A stretch of 64,000 nucleotides of DNA. It comes from Pseudoalteromonas haloplanktis ATCC 14393 (GTDB lineage: Bacteria; Pseudomonadota; Gammaproteobacteria; Enterobacterales; Alteromonadaceae). Each line of letters opens with the position of its first letter. Positions within the stretch are counted from its first letter, which is position 1. The translations under genes were made by a program, and so were the position numbers. The notes below the pieces were generated by a model. That model searched no databases, was not told where the DNA came from, and saw nothing but the letters and a program-made list of their open reading frames with translations. Location of the stretch: contig NZ_AHCA01000002.1 of assembly GCF_000238355.1 (NCBI RefSeq), positions 520,049 to 584,048 on the forward strand, in the 5' to 3' direction. This document shows positions 1 to 9,736 of the stretch, piece after piece.

Positions 1-292
1 TAGTAGTGATCACAACTTGCAGTGTGCCTAAACCAAACACAATGTTGCGCATAGCCATTAATCGACCAACAGAAAACTCCAGTCCCAGGCTAAACAGTAA
101 AAATACAATGCCAAGCTCAGCAACAAAATGCATTTCATAACTTTGCGCCATCCAACCAATACCATGCCCCCCAGCTAAAACACCGGTAGCAAGGTAGGCA
201 AGGATCGGCGGTAGGCCTATTCGTTTAAATAGCCATACCAGCACCACTGCAGCTAATAATAGGCCGAATATTTGGGCCAATACACTTTGCAA
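1..292 (-). CDS. CPA2/Kef-type cation:proton antiporter, N-terminal part (cut by window edge)
   Basis: The gene reads off the left edge, so only about 97 N-terminal residues are visible. They form hydrophobic helices with the features of monovalent cation:proton antiporter-2 (KefB/KefC/RosB) proteins: an RIGLPPILAYL-like stretch, a GVLAG turn, then a helix ending in LFSLGLEFS. Family members exchange K+ or Na+ for H+ across the inner membrane; which ion is moved here cannot be told. The start is a TTG at 292-290, chosen because AGGAGG lies five bases upstream. The regulatory nucleotide-binding half, if present, is outside the window. The gene is divergent from the GGDEF gene. Confidence 0.85.
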   Translation of the reverse strand, partial: MQSVLAQIFGLLLAAVVLVWLFKRIGLPPILAYLATGVLAGGHGIGWMAQSYEMHFVAELGIVFLLFSLGLEFSVGRLMAMRNIVFGLGTLQVVITT

Positions 293-443
293 ACACACCT
301 CCTACTTATATTGATGCAATACCGCCAAAATTTTAGCTATGACAGGATTAACTATAGCAACTATCTGTTTTTCAGCCAGTTTGAAATAGTGGCATAAAAA
401 TCGCTTAACAAGTGTAACAACACACTCCTAGGGGGAGAAAAAC

Positions 444-1340
444 GTGGAAAATGTCCATATTTTGACGCAACGGATCTCAGCACGTGGCGAGTTTCTGCCG
501 TTCTCGGCAGAGCATTACCGTAATAGTGAGCCTAGCGCTATCCATAGTTTGCTTGAAAAATTGCAAACAACGTTGAATTTAGAAGAGCTGCTTACTATTT
601 ATGCTGCTCATGCTAAACAAATAATTAATTTTTCAGGGTTGCAGTTTCAATCATCTCTAGGTGTGGCTCAAATAGCAGATAGTGATAACAGTAAACCACC
701 CTATTCATTTGATTTAGATATAAATAATGAACATTTAGGCCAGCTCATCTACTTTTGCCAGTACCCGCTGTCAGGCAATATTGAACAAAAGTTAGTGGGG
801 CTACACAATGCACTGGTTTATCCGTTGCGTAATGCCTTAATGTATAGCCGAGTGCTTAAACTCGCGACTAAAGACACCTTAACCGGGCTGAATAACCGCA
901 GTCAGTTTAATGATATTTTGGCGCAGAAATTAGAGCGCTGCCGCCGTCAGCATCGCCCATTTAGTTTAATGTTGTTAGATTTAGATAACTTTAAACAAGT
1001 TAATGACAACTATGGTCATAAAATTGGCGATGATGTATTACAAGAATTTGCCAATGTATTATGTAGCAGTATTCGCGCTACTGACTCTGTGTTTCGCTTT
1101 GGTGGTGATGAGTTTGCGGTGTTAATTGATGATCCTGAGTTTACTACTAACAAAGTAATAGCTCAGCGAGTAATGCGCTTAGTAGCTGAATCTAATTTAA
1201 TGAAACAGTATCAGGTTACCACCAGTATTGGCTTCACGCTGACAAGCAGCCAAGACTGTGAAAATGACATTTTTGCCCGTGCCGATAAAGGCTTATATAA
1301 AGCAAAAGCCGCTGGTAGAAATTGCGCCAGAGCGTACTAA
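444..1340 (+). CDS. GGDEF-domain diguanylate cyclase
   Basis: Predicted soluble enzyme that makes cyclic di-GMP from two GTP. Of 298 residues, the C-terminal ~160 form a GGDEF domain opening with DTLTGLNNR and carrying an intact GGDEF active-site motif near residue 222. An RATD inhibitory (I-site) motif sits exactly five residues before it, so product feedback inhibition is expected. The N-terminal ~130 residues have no transmembrane helix and look like a weak GAF-type sensory region, ligand unknown. The start is GTG, preceded by a strong GGGGGAG site at 431-437. The gene stands alone, and its target process cannot be inferred. Confidence 0.93.
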   Translation: MENVHILTQRISARGEFLPFSAEHYRNSEPSAIHSLLEKLQTTLNLEELLTIYAAHAKQIINFSGLQFQSSLGVAQIADSDNSKPPYSFDLDINNEHLGQLIYFCQYPLSGNIEQKLVGLHNALVYPLRNALMYSRVLKLATKDTLTGLNNRSQFNDILAQKLERCRRQHRPFSLMLLDLDNFKQVNDNYGHKIGDDVLQEFANVLCSSIRATDSVFRFGGDEFAVLIDDPEFTTNKVIAQRVMRLVAESNLMKQYQVTTSIGFTLTSSQDCENDIFARADKGLYKAKAAGRNCARAY

Positions 1341-1378
1341 TAGTGTAATGCCTAGTTCCCCCGCTAGGCATTAGATGC

Positions 1379-1717
1379 TTATTTAGCTGTCAGCTTATAA
1401 CCGAGCAAGGCTAAGCAAAAACCAAAAAAGAAGCCACTAACCAAATACAACAAAGCTGCCATGGTGGCTAAAGGCATTATGATAACCATTAGCAGTGGAA
1501 TGCTTACCCCAACAATAAAAAATATCCCGCCTTTACCTAACCAATAAGCAATTAATATTACCGCGCAAAGTAATCCACCCGCACTGGCATAAGCTAATGT
1601 TAATAGCTCTAAGTCAAACATCAACGTGGCGATAATGGCGATTAATGCGGTGCTCACAAGCCCTAATGGTGCTTTATTAACAAGCGATAAACCAACGTGG
1701 GGCTGTGGCTTGCTCAT
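1379..1717 (-). CDS. small integral membrane protein of unknown function
   Basis: About 112 residues with four hydrophobic segments separated by very short loops, so an inner-membrane protein. I recognise no family. The ATG at 1717 overlaps the tilS stop codon in an ATGA arrangement, which suggests translational coupling to tilS. An alternative TTG start at 1732, lying inside tilS with AAGG just upstream, would add five residues. It is the last gene of the lpxB-to-tilS series. Confidence 0.7.
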   Translation of the reverse strand: MSKPQPHVGLSLVNKAPLGLVSTALIAIIATLMFDLELLTLAYASAGGLLCAVILIAYWLGKGGIFFIVGVSIPLLMVIIMPLATMAALLYLVSGFFFGFCLALLGYKLTAK

Positions 1718-3021
1718 GTTTTTATGTTCCAAAATATACCTTCTTGTTGATAGTGTTCAGCACTTATAAAATGCCCTACTACATAGACTAATTGTTCATT
1801 ATAAAAAATAAGCGGCACACTCGCACGCAGCCAAGGCGCGATTTTAGCGTCTTTGAACCAATGTTTAAGCGTATTATGGCCCGGTTTTTTACGTGGTTTA
1901 ATACGTGCTTGTGGGCGGTTAAAATGCACAGTGACTTGTTCATTAGGCAGTGGTTTTCTAATTCCTTCACCCGTTAATTGAACTAAACTACGACCATCAG
2001 ACAGCAACAGCTCAGCATCGGTTACTAATTGGCTAAGCGGCACAGCGGTGTCACGCACAAAATAAAAAAACTGTTGATGACGGCGCACTTGCCCTTGCGC
2101 TAACTGAATGAGTAATTGAGCATCAGCCTGTGCCGTTAATCCTTGGCTAAGTATTTGCAACGTTTGCTGGTGTGATGGCATAAGTGCAGTGAATTGCCCA
2201 AGCCAACTGCGTAGTACATTTGCTTGTCGCGCAGCGCTGTAGTTCGCAAGCGCTAAACAGCTTAAACCCTGCTGGTTATTTTGGCATTGTTGTAAATCTT
2301 GCTGAGTGTATTCGTCGAGCACATCTTGTTGCTGCTGCAATAAATTTACACTTCGCGTGGCACTTTTTTCAAACCCTTTAAAGCGTTCGCTCAGTAGTGG
2401 CACAACTTGCTGACGAATAAAATTACGATCAAAGCGTTCATCACTATTTGAGTCGTCAGTAATATGCTCAAGATTAAAGTCTGCGGCAAATTGCTCAATA
2501 TCTTGTCGAGAAACATTCAGCAGCGGCCTAAAACACTCTCTACCAGAGCTAAGCATACGCGTTTGCCGCATTGCGGTTAAACCTTGCAAACCAGAGCCGC
2601 GCTTCAAGCGCAGTAAAAAGGTTTCTAGTTGATCGTTTAAGTGCTGCCCCAGCAAAATAATACTGCCTGATGGGCTGAGTTTATCAAGGGCTTGATAACG
2701 AGCATCACGTGCTTGTTGCTCTAAACTCGTACGTGTTTTTTGCTCAATTTTAACCTGCGCCGTATCAAAGGTAATATTCAGTGTGGCGCATAGCTTTTCA
2801 CAAAATAACTGCCAGTCATCGGCGTACTGACTTAAACCATGATGCACGTATACTGCACTTAATTGCAACTGAGGCATATCGGCTTTGAGCGCATTCATAA
2901 CGTGCAGTAATACCACAGAATCAACACCACCTGAAAGCGCTATTGTAAAAGAGCATTTATGCGCTGCTACATAAGGCTTGATGACGTTTTTTACTTGTTG
3001 ATATAACAACGTTGTTTGCAT
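1714..3021 (-). CDS. tilS: tRNA(Ile)-lysidine synthase
   Basis: Uses ATP and lysine to convert the wobble cytidine of the CAU-anticodon tRNA-Ile to lysidine, so that it reads AUA and is charged with isoleucine; essential in most bacteria. The 435-residue protein has the PP-loop ATPase motif SGGVDS at residues 30-35 and the N-type domain feature GQHLNDQLETFLLRL. A central helical region and the C-terminal substrate-binding domains ending near SVPLIFYNEQLVYVVG follow. Length matches the enterobacterial enzyme. It lies downstream of accA but is separated from it by a strong terminator and a heptamer repeat array, so it probably has its own promoter. Confidence 0.96.
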   Translation of the reverse strand: MQTTLLYQQVKNVIKPYVAAHKCSFTIALSGGVDSVVLLHVMNALKADMPQLQLSAVYVHHGLSQYADDWQLFCEKLCATLNITFDTAQVKIEQKTRTSLEQQARDARYQALDKLSPSGSIILLGQHLNDQLETFLLRLKRGSGLQGLTAMRQTRMLSSGRECFRPLLNVSRQDIEQFAADFNLEHITDDSNSDERFDRNFIRQQVVPLLSERFKGFEKSATRSVNLLQQQQDVLDEYTQQDLQQCQNNQQGLSCLALANYSAARQANVLRSWLGQFTALMPSHQQTLQILSQGLTAQADAQLLIQLAQGQVRRHQQFFYFVRDTAVPLSQLVTDAELLLSDGRSLVQLTGEGIRKPLPNEQVTVHFNRPQARIKPRKKPGHNTLKHWFKDAKIAPWLRASVPLIFYNEQLVYVVGHFISAEHYQQEGIFWNIKT

Positions 3022-3064
3022 GAATTAAAACCGCTAAATAGATGGTTGATTAGCTTAAGCCGAA

Positions 3065-3092
3065 TAGCTGATAGCTGATAGCTGATAGCTGA
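3065..3092. repeat. tandem heptamer array, 4 x TAGCTGA
   Basis: Four perfect head-to-tail copies of the seven-base unit TAGCTGA occupy the tilS-accA gap, just beyond the accA terminator. A second heptamer array of different unit (CTGACGG) lies near 34.2 kb. The array is noncoding, and copy number is likely to vary between strains by slippage. Confidence 0.9.
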
Positions 3093-3107
3093 TAAACATT
3101 TTAAAAC

Positions 3108-3133
3108 AAAAAAGCCGCAAAAGCGGCTTTTTT
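3108..3133 (-). terminator. Rho-independent terminator of accA
   Basis: GCCGC and GCGGC arms around an AAAA loop, extended by A/T pairs and followed on the minus strand by a run of six T. It begins 16 bases after the accA stop codon. The flanking A-run would also let it work in the other direction. Confidence 0.9.
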
Positions 3134-3149
3134 CCATCAATTAGCTATA

Positions 3150-4106
3150 TTAACAATAACCAAATGACATTAAACGTTTATAACGTTGTTCAAGCATCTC
3201 ATCAAGTGATAAGGCTTGTAGATCTGCTAAGTCACGTTTAAGCTGATTTTTAAGATTACGTGCCATACCGTCGTAGTTACGGTGCGCGCCACCTAATGGC
3301 TCTTCAACTAGACTGTTGATCAAATCAAGTTCTTTTACTCGTTCTGCGGTTACACCCATCGCTTCTGCAGCAAGTGGCGCTTTATCAGCGCTTTTCCACA
3401 AAATTGAGGCACAGCCTTCTGGTGAAATTACCGAGTAAGTACTGTATTGCAACATGTTAACGCGATCGCCAACACCAATTGCTAATGCACCACCTGAACC
3501 GCCTTCACCAATAACCGTACAAATTGTTGGCACTTTTAATGCTGCCATCACTTTAAGGTTACGTGCGATTGCTTCAGACTGACCGCGCTCTTCAGCACCA
3601 ACACCTGGGTATGCACCCGGCGTGTCAATAAAGGTCATGATTGGCATTTTAAAGCGCTCAGCCATTTCCATTAAGCGTAATGCTTTACGGTAACCTTCTG
3701 GCTTTGGCATACCAAAGTTGCGTTTGATTTTTTCAGCGGTATCACGGCCTTTTTGTTGACCAATAACCATCACAGGTTGGCCTTCAAAACGCGCGATACC
3801 ACCTAAAATAGCGGGATCATTAGCAAAAGTACGATCGCCAGCAAACTCGTCAAATTCCGTAAAAATACGCTCGATATAATCTCGAGTATAAGGACGCAAC
3901 GGATGACGGGCTAACTGAGAAACCTGCCAAGCACCTAACTTAGAGAATATCTCCTCTTTCATTTTGGCACTTTTCTCTTTTAATCGGCTGACTTCCTCTT
4001 CTAATTCAAGATCTAAATCGCCAGCGCGGCTTATATTTTGTAACTCTTCAATTTTTGCTTCTAACTCTGCGATTGGAAGCTCAAAATCAAGATAATTGAG
4101 GCTCAT
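3150..4106 (-). CDS. accA: acetyl-CoA carboxylase carboxyltransferase subunit alpha
   Basis: Half of the carboxyltransferase that moves the carboxyl group from biotin to acetyl-CoA, giving malonyl-CoA for fatty acid synthesis; works with AccD in the cytoplasm. The 318 residues match the usual length. They show the [10 protein letters not shown] region, the [15 protein letters not shown] stretch and the glycine-rich oxyanion region [15 protein letters not shown]. It follows dnaE by 16 bases and is probably cotranscribed with it. A strong terminator follows. Confidence 0.98.
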   Translation of the reverse strand: MSLNYLDFELPIAELEAKIEELQNISRAGDLDLELEEEVSRLKEKSAKMKEEIFSKLGAWQVSQLARHPLRPYTRDYIERIFTEFDEFAGDRTFANDPAILGGIARFEGQPVMVIGQQKGRDTAEKIKRNFGMPKPEGYRKALRLMEMAERFKMPIMTFIDTPGAYPGVGAEERGQSEAIARNLKVMAALKVPTICTVIGEGGSGGALAIGVGDRVNMLQYSTYSVISPEGCASILWKSADKAPLAAEAMGVTAERVKELDLINSLVEEPLGGAHRNYDGMARNLKNQLKRDLADLQALSLDEMLEQRYKRLMSFGYC

Positions 4107-4122
4107 GCTCTAAACTACCTAA

Positions 4123-7100
4123 TTAGTTAAATTCTAGTTCTACATCTTGCGCCGCCATTAACGATAACTTATGAATTAAGTCATCACTAGGCGTAACACA
4201 CCATTCTGTCCCGAGAGTTAACTGTGCCAGCGCATCTGGACGCTGGTAGTAAACCTTAATCGGACAAGTACCAAACTTATAAGGTTCGAGTACTTTTTGT
4301 AAATTTTCGAAGAAGTTCGCTTCGATTTGCACCATATTCAGCGTCATTTTAATCGCTTTAATCCGTTTTTCTCGCGCTTGCGCTATGGTGCATATGTCTC
4401 TGGCGGTCATTGTAATACCACCAGAGAAGTTATCAAAGCTGACCTGTCCAGATATTACCAAGATATTGTTGATTTGCAGCATATCTTGGTACATTTCAAA
4501 CTGTTCTGGGAATAAGCGTACATCAATACGGGCACTCTTGTCATCTAAAGTTACAAGTCCCCAACGATTTCCTTTTTTGTTTACGAGCACTCTTGCTGCA
4601 ATCACAAGGCCTGCAGCCGTAGACTGCACATCGCGATTAGTTGGCTGTAAATCCACTAACTTGCCACTGGTGTAATATCTCAGCTCTTTACGATACTGAT
4701 TTATCGGGTGCCCAGTTAGGTATAAACCTAAGGTTTCTTTTTCGCCGTCAAGCCATTGATTATCAGTCAGTGGAGTGGCTTTAATAAAGGCTTGTTCAAC
4801 CTCATCTGGCTCAGTTGCAAGCAAACCAAATAAATCGGTTTGCCCTAACGACTCTGCTTTATGATGTTGATCTGCTGCACGCATGGCGTCTTTTAAACTT
4901 GCCAATAATGTAGCACGAGCGGGTTGCGTTTTCTCTGGCCCGAGTTGATCAAGCGCACCTGCATAAATCAGTTTCTCGGTTACACGCTTGTTGATACGCT
5001 TTAAATCAACACGCGCACAAAAATCAAATAAGTCTTTAAACGGGCCACCAGCTTGACGCGCCTCTAAAATGGCATCAACAGGCGCTTCACCCACCCCTTT
5101 GATAGCACCAATGCCGTAAACAATTTCACCTTTTAGGTTAACTGTAAACTTGTAAGCACCAGCGTTAACGTCTGGCGGTAATAATGTGAGTTTCATGTTC
5201 TCACATTCATCGACTAGGGTGACGATTTTTTCGGTGTTATCCATATCCGCAGACATTACCGCCGCCATAAATTCAGCCGGGTAATGAGTTTTCATCCACA
5301 AGGTTTGATACGACACTAACGCATAGGCTGCCGAGTGAGATTTGTTAAAACCGTAACCTGCGAACTTCTCTACCAAGTCGAAGATTTTAATTGCTAGTTC
5401 GCCGTCAATCCCGTTATTTCGCGCACCATCTTCAAAGGTTGAACGCTGCTTTGCCATTTCTTCGGGCTTTTTCTTACCCATAGCACGACGCAGCATATCG
5501 GCGCCACCTAGGGTGTAACCGGCTAATACCTGTGCAATCTGCATTACTTGTTCTTGATACAAGATAATGCCGTAAGTAGGCTCTAAAATAGGTTTTAAAC
5601 TTTCATGCTGGTACTGAGCGTCAGGGTAAGAGATTTCTTCACGGCCAAGTTTTCGGTCGATAAAGTTATCTACCATGCCCGATTGCAGTGGTCCTGGACG
5701 GAACAAGGCAACAAGTGCAATCATATCTTCAAAGCAGTCCGGTTTAAGACGTCGGATCAGATCCTTCATGCCTCGTGACTCTAACTGGAATACTGCTGTG
5801 GTTTCAGCGCGTAGTAATAACTCAATACTCTTTTGATCATCTAATGGGATTGCATTGATATCAACAGGCTTTTTACCTTCGCGCACAAGGCGCTCGTTGG
5901 TCATATCAACGGCCCACTGTAAAATGGTCAAAGTACGCAGACCTAAAAAGTCAAACTTAACAAGACCGGCGGTTTCTACGTCATTTTTATCAAACTGGGT
6001 GACCGGGAACTTACCTTCGTCATCACAGTACAGCGCAGCAAAATCAGTGATTGTGGTGGGCGATATAACGACCCCCCCCGCATGTTTACCAGCATTCCGT
6101 GTACAACCTTCAAGGATGCGACACATATCAATCAGATCTTTAACCTCTGAGTCACCGTCATACGCTTCTTGCAAACGAGGCTCGACATCAAACGCTTTGG
6201 CAAGTGTCATACCAGGATCGCCTGGAATTAATTTTGAAATACGGTCAACAAATCCATACGGGTGACCAAGTACTCGGCCAACATCACGTATTACCGCTTT
6301 AGCCGCCATAGTACCAAAGGTGATGATCTGTGATACCGCGTCCCGTCCATATAACGCCGATACGTGATCGATTACTTCATCACGCCGGTCCATACAGAAA
6401 TCGACGTCGAAATCCGGCATTGAGACACGCTCAGGGTTCAAAAACCGTTCGAAAAGTAAGTCAAACTCAAGTGGATCAAGGTCCGTGATTTTTAATGCGT
6501 AAGCCACCAATGACCCCGCACCAGATCCCCGTCCTGGTCCCACTGGAATATTGTTATCTTTACTCCATTGGATGAACTCCATTACGATCAAGAAGTAACC
6601 TGGAAATCCCATTTGGTTGATTACATCAAGTTCAACTTGCAAACGCTCATCATACTCAACACGTTTTTCGACGCGCTCAGCTTCATCTGGGAATAAGAAC
6701 TGCAAACGCTCTTCAAGGCCATCTTTTGATACTTTAACTAAAAAGTCTTCAATTTTTAATGAGCCGGTTGGGTAATCGGGTAAGAAGTAAGTCCCAAGCT
6801 GTACAGTAACATTACAACGTTTAGCGATTTCAACACTGTTTTGCAGCGCTTCTGGAATATCACTAAACAACTCTGTCATTTGCTCTGGGGTTTTTAAGTA
6901 TTGTTCTTCAGAGAAGCGTTTTGGTCTGCGTTTATCATCGAGGGTATAACCATCAAAAATTGCTACACGAATTTCGTGTGCTTCAAAGTTTTCTGGTTTT
7001 AAAAATACGACCTCATTGGTTGCCACCACGGGGAGCTGCTCAACGGTTGCAAGTTCAACCGCTAAGTGTAAATAATCTTCTTCTTGCGCGCGCTTTGTGC

Positions 7101-7614
7101 GGATCAACTCAATGTAATAGTTATCGCTAAAATGTTGTTTATAAAAACTCACCACCGATTCAACAATCGCAGGGTTGCCTTTTAATAAGGCTTTACCTAA
7201 ATCGCCATCTTTTGCACCAGAGAGTATAATAAGGCCTTCTTTGTGCTCTATTAGCCACTCTCTATCAATCACTGGGCGGTGAAATAAATGCCCGCGCTGA
7301 TACGCTTTGGAAATTAATAGCGTAAGATTTTTATAACCGGTGTTGTCTTTGGCTAAAATAACTAAACGGCACGGCCCTTCCGGAAATTCCGGACTGTGTA
7401 GCCAAAAATCAGCGCCAACAATGGGTTTAATACCAGCATTATGAGCAGTATCATAAAACCGTACTAAGCCACATAAATTCATTTGATCGGTGATAGCCAA
7501 TGCGGGCAATTGCAGCTCTTGCGCTTTCGCTACTATCGGTTTAGTTTTTGCTAAACCATCGACCATTGAGAAATCAGAATGAACCCGCAGGTGGACAAAA
7601 TCTGGCGCTGCCAT
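4123..7614 (-). CDS. dnaE: DNA polymerase III subunit alpha
   Basis: Catalytic subunit of the replicative DNA polymerase (C family). The 1163 residues are close to the E. coli length. From the N-terminus there is a PHP domain opening with [13 protein letters not shown], the polymerase palm with [14 protein letters not shown] and the catalytic aspartates in PDFDVDF (around residue 400), a helix-hairpin-helix region ([10 protein letters not shown]) and an OB fold with a C-terminal tau-binding tail. Its ATG overlaps the rnhB stop by one base (TAATG) with GGAGAAG just upstream, so the two are translationally coupled. Confidence 0.98.
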   Translation of the reverse strand: MAAPDFVHLRVHSDFSMVDGLAKTKPIVAKAQELQLPALAITDQMNLCGLVRFYDTAHNAGIKPIVGADFWLHSPEFPEGPCRLVILAKDNTGYKNLTLLISKAYQRGHLFHRPVIDREWLIEHKEGLIILSGAKDGDLGKALLKGNPAIVESVVSFYKQHFSDNYYIELIRTKRAQEEDYLHLAVELATVEQLPVVATNEVVFLKPENFEAHEIRVAIFDGYTLDDKRRPKRFSEEQYLKTPEQMTELFSDIPEALQNSVEIAKRCNVTVQLGTYFLPDYPTGSLKIEDFLVKVSKDGLEERLQFLFPDEAERVEKRVEYDERLQVELDVINQMGFPGYFLIVMEFIQWSKDNNIPVGPGRGSGAGSLVAYALKITDLDPLEFDLLFERFLNPERVSMPDFDVDFCMDRRDEVIDHVSALYGRDAVSQIITFGTMAAKAVIRDVGRVLGHPYGFVDRISKLIPGDPGMTLAKAFDVEPRLQEAYDGDSEVKDLIDMCRILEGCTRNAGKHAGGVVISPTTITDFAALYCDDEGKFPVTQFDKNDVETAGLVKFDFLGLRTLTILQWAVDMTNERLVREGKKPVDINAIPLDDQKSIELLLRAETTAVFQLESRGMKDLIRRLKPDCFEDMIALVALFRPGPLQSGMVDNFIDRKLGREEISYPDAQYQHESLKPILEPTYGIILYQEQVMQIAQVLAGYTLGGADMLRRAMGKKKPEEMAKQRSTFEDGARNNGIDGELAIKIFDLVEKFAGYGFNKSHSAAYALVSYQTLWMKTHYPAEFMAAVMSADMDNTEKIVTLVDECENMKLTLLPPDVNAGAYKFTVNLKGEIVYGIGAIKGVGEAPVDAILEARQAGGPFKDLFDFCARVDLKRINKRVTEKLIYAGALDQLGPEKTQPARATLLASLKDAMRAADQHHKAESLGQTDLFGLLATEPDEVEQAFIKATPLTDNQWLDGEKETLGLYLTGHPINQYRKELRYYTSGKLVDLQPTNRDVQSTAAGLVIAARVLVNKKGNRWGLVTLDDKSARIDVRLFPEQFEMYQDMLQINNILVISGQVSFDNFSGGITMTARDICTIAQAREKRIKAIKMTLNMVQIEANFFENLQKVLEPYKFGTCPIKVYYQRPDALAQLTLGTEWCVTPSDDLIHKLSLMAAQDVELEFN

Positions 7615-8210
7615 TACTTCTCCTGCATTGCCAGTACACGTTGTACTGGTTTAAAACTTTTACGATGTTCAGCAATTGCGCCATATTGCTCAAGAGCGGC
7701 AAAATGCGCTTTGGTGGGGTAACCTTTGTGCCCTGCAAAACCATAATGCGGATAGCGCTTATCTAATTCTATCATTTCATCATCACGCGCCACTTTCGCG
7801 ATAATAGAGGCCGCTGAAATTTCGGCCACTAAACTATCGCCTTTAACTACAGCGTGTGCTGGCATTGCGAGTGAAGGTAGGCGGTTACCATCAACGTATA
7901 CAAACTCAGGTGTGATACTTAACCCTTCAACGGCACGCGTCATTGCCAGCATAGTGGCGTGGAGAATATTTAGCTCATCAATTTCAGTGGGGCTACAACG
8001 ACCAATAGACCAACTCAGCGCTTTCTCTTTAATTTCAATCGCCAATGCTTGGCGTTTTTTATCGGTCAGTTTTTTTGAATCGGTAAGACCTACTATTGGG
8101 TTTGCCGGATCAAGTATCACCGCAGCAGTCACAACATCACCGACTAATGGGCCACGGCCAACTTCGTCAACACCTGCGATAAGCTCAACATTAGGGCGTT
8201 CAATTTGCAT
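7614..8210 (-). CDS. rnhB: ribonuclease HII
   Basis: Cleaves the RNA strand of RNA/DNA hybrids and initiates removal of single ribonucleotides misincorporated in DNA. The 198 residues begin with the family signature [15 protein letters not shown], which supplies catalytic Asp15 and Glu16; further conserved acidic residues lie in YVDGNRLP and around the SIIAKVARD motif. It overlaps lpxB by 11 bases upstream and dnaE by one base downstream, the usual lpxB-rnhB-dnaE arrangement. Confidence 0.97.
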   Translation of the reverse strand: MQIERPNVELIAGVDEVGRGPLVGDVVTAAVILDPANPIVGLTDSKKLTDKKRQALAIEIKEKALSWSIGRCSPTEIDELNILHATMLAMTRAVEGLSITPEFVYVDGNRLPSLAMPAHAVVKGDSLVAEISAASIIAKVARDDEMIELDKRYPHYGFAGHKGYPTKAHFAALEQYGAIAEHRKSFKPVQRVLAMQEK

Positions 8211-9357
8211 TTATAATCTCCGCAACAGCCGTAGCCGCTTGCTCACTGGCATTTAAGCGTATTTGTTGATGAATCGCTAAAAAGCGTGCTTTTAATTCTT
8301 TATTATCACTATTTAGCATCGGTTCTAAAGCATTGGTTAGGTTTTCAACACTGCAATCATGCTGCATAAACTCAGGCACTAATTCTTCGTCAGCTAATAA
8401 GTTTGGCAACGAAAAGTATTTGATATTAAAGGTGAATAAGCTTTTAAAAATCCAATAACTCAAGGCTTTTATTTTATAACCAACCACCATAGGTTTTTTA
8501 TACAGCATGCCTTCAAGCGTCGCGGTGCCCGATGCGATTAAAATCACATCAGCCGCTTGCATAGCAAGATTTGATTGACCATCTAATAATTGAACATTCA
8601 ATTGCGGCGCAGTGGCTGCCAAAATAGTTGAAAATTGTGCTTTTCGTTGCGCGTTAACAAGCGGCACAACAATTTTTAAATCTGGATTTTTAGCCTGTAA
8701 GCCTGCGGCCGTTTTAAGGTAAGTTTCACTCAACAAACCAACTTCCGAGCCACGGCTTCCTGGTAATAACGCCAGTACTTTATCATCTTGTTGTAAACCG
8801 AGCTGCTCACGCGCAGCACTGTCATCATGCTCAAGGGCAATATCATCTGCGAGTGTGTGCCCTACAAACGTACACGGTACATTGTGTTTATCATAAAATG
8901 CTTTTTCGAACGGTAATAACGCCAGCACCATATTAGTAGCGGCGCTAATTTTATGAATACGCTTTTCGCGCCATGCCCATACTGAAGGACTGACATACTG
9001 AATCGTTTTAATGCCCGCATCTTTAAGTGGTTTTTCAACCCGCAAGTTAAAATCAGGCGCGTCAATGCCAATAAAAACATCTGGTGGGTTATCAATAAAG
9101 TGCTGTACTAATTGTTTGCGAATTTTTAATAACCGCGGCAATCGCCCTAATACTTCAACGAGTCCCATGACGGCCAACTCTTCCATCTCGAATAAGCTAT
9201 GACAACCTTGCGCCTGCATTTTTGGCCCCGCGATACCTTCGAAAATGGCATCTGGGTAGCGTTTTTTTAACGCCTTAATTAGGCCTTCGCCTAATATATC
9301 GCCGGAAAATTCTCCAACTACAATTGCTATACGCAGTGGTTGTTTATGTTTATTCAT
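8200..9357 (-). CDS. lpxB: lipid-A-disaccharide synthase
   Basis: Peripheral inner-membrane GT19 glycosyltransferase that joins UDP-2,3-diacylglucosamine and lipid X to form the lipid A disaccharide. The 385 residues include the N-terminal [10 protein letters not shown] motif, [20 protein letters not shown] and the donor-site stretch [13 protein letters not shown]. In many gammaproteobacteria it directly follows lpxA. Here a cyd module and an rlpA-type gene (about 7.3 kb) lie between them, so lpxB must have its own promoter in the gap shared with cydA. Confidence 0.97.
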   Translation of the reverse strand: MNKHKQPLRIAIVVGEFSGDILGEGLIKALKKRYPDAIFEGIAGPKMQAQGCHSLFEMEELAVMGLVEVLGRLPRLLKIRKQLVQHFIDNPPDVFIGIDAPDFNLRVEKPLKDAGIKTIQYVSPSVWAWREKRIHKISAATNMVLALLPFEKAFYDKHNVPCTFVGHTLADDIALEHDDSAAREQLGLQQDDKVLALLPGSRGSEVGLLSETYLKTAAGLQAKNPDLKIVVPLVNAQRKAQFSTILAATAPQLNVQLLDGQSNLAMQAADVILIASGTATLEGMLYKKPMVVGYKIKALSYWIFKSLFTFNIKYFSLPNLLADEELVPEFMQHDCSVENLTNALEPMLNSDNKELKARFLAIHQQIRLNASEQAATAVAEIINAN

Positions 9358-9611
9358 GGGTACTTTTTATTCACAAGTCAAAGAGACGGTCATACGCCCT
9401 AGTCTAGCGTGTTTTTTAATACGATTAAATGACACAGCTTGAATAAATTTTAGAAACATTCGTGCACGTACCCATAACAACACAAATGAAACTATTTGTA
9501 TGTTTTTCAAACATAAATTGGCAAATACTTAAACTCTGTGTTTCACTTAATGAAGCTAACTCAACAACGTCACAATACTCATAAAGGGGTGTGGATTTAC
9601 CCATTTTGTGA

Positions 9612-9640
9612 TTGACAATAATTAACCAAAAGTGAATACT
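9612..9640 (+). promoter_or_regulatory. candidate cydA promoter
   Basis: A perfect TTGACA -35 box (9612-9617), a 17-base spacer and AATACT as -10 (9635-9640), the latter matching four of six consensus bases. Transcription would begin near 9647, about 90 bases before the cydA start codon. The call rests on consensus matching alone. Confidence 0.5.
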
Positions 9641-9645
9641 GTTCG

Positions 9646-9677
9646 AACTTTCAATAATTACTGAAAGATCGAAAGTT
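9646..9677. promoter_or_regulatory. inverted repeat at the expected cydA transcription start
   Basis: Arms AACTTTC (9646-9652) and GAAAGTT (9671-9677) are perfect inverted repeats separated by 18 bases, with a further GAAAG at 9663-9667. The position over the predicted +1 would suit a repressor operator. No factor can be named from the sequence. Confidence 0.35.
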
Positions 9678-9736
9678 AACGTTTGCTTACTTTATTTGTT
9701 TTGTGACTTGCCCGCACATACAAGGAGCTATAAAAA

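Larger units (their letters stand above)
9358..9736. promoter_or_regulatory. divergent lpxB/cydA intergenic region
   Basis: A 379-base gap without a plausible gene. It must carry the lpxB promoter (minus) and the cydABX-DC promoter (plus). The only clear elements I see are a sigma-70-like promoter facing cydA and an inverted repeat over its expected start. I could not identify convincing Fnr or ArcA boxes by eye. A good GGAG ribosome-binding site precedes cydA. Confidence 0.5.

Noticed and set aside
3065..3092. Possible CRISPR array at the heptamer repeats (also 34191-34225)
   Set aside because: Units are seven bases with no spacers between them, so these are simple tandem repeats.
5855..6265. 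136-codon open frame opposite dnaE
   Set aside because: Antisense to the conserved polymerase core; composition reflects the reverse complement of dnaE codons.
9400..9736. Fnr- or ArcA-type boxes upstream of cydA
   Set aside because: Only loose partial matches were found by eye; none is good enough to report as a site.
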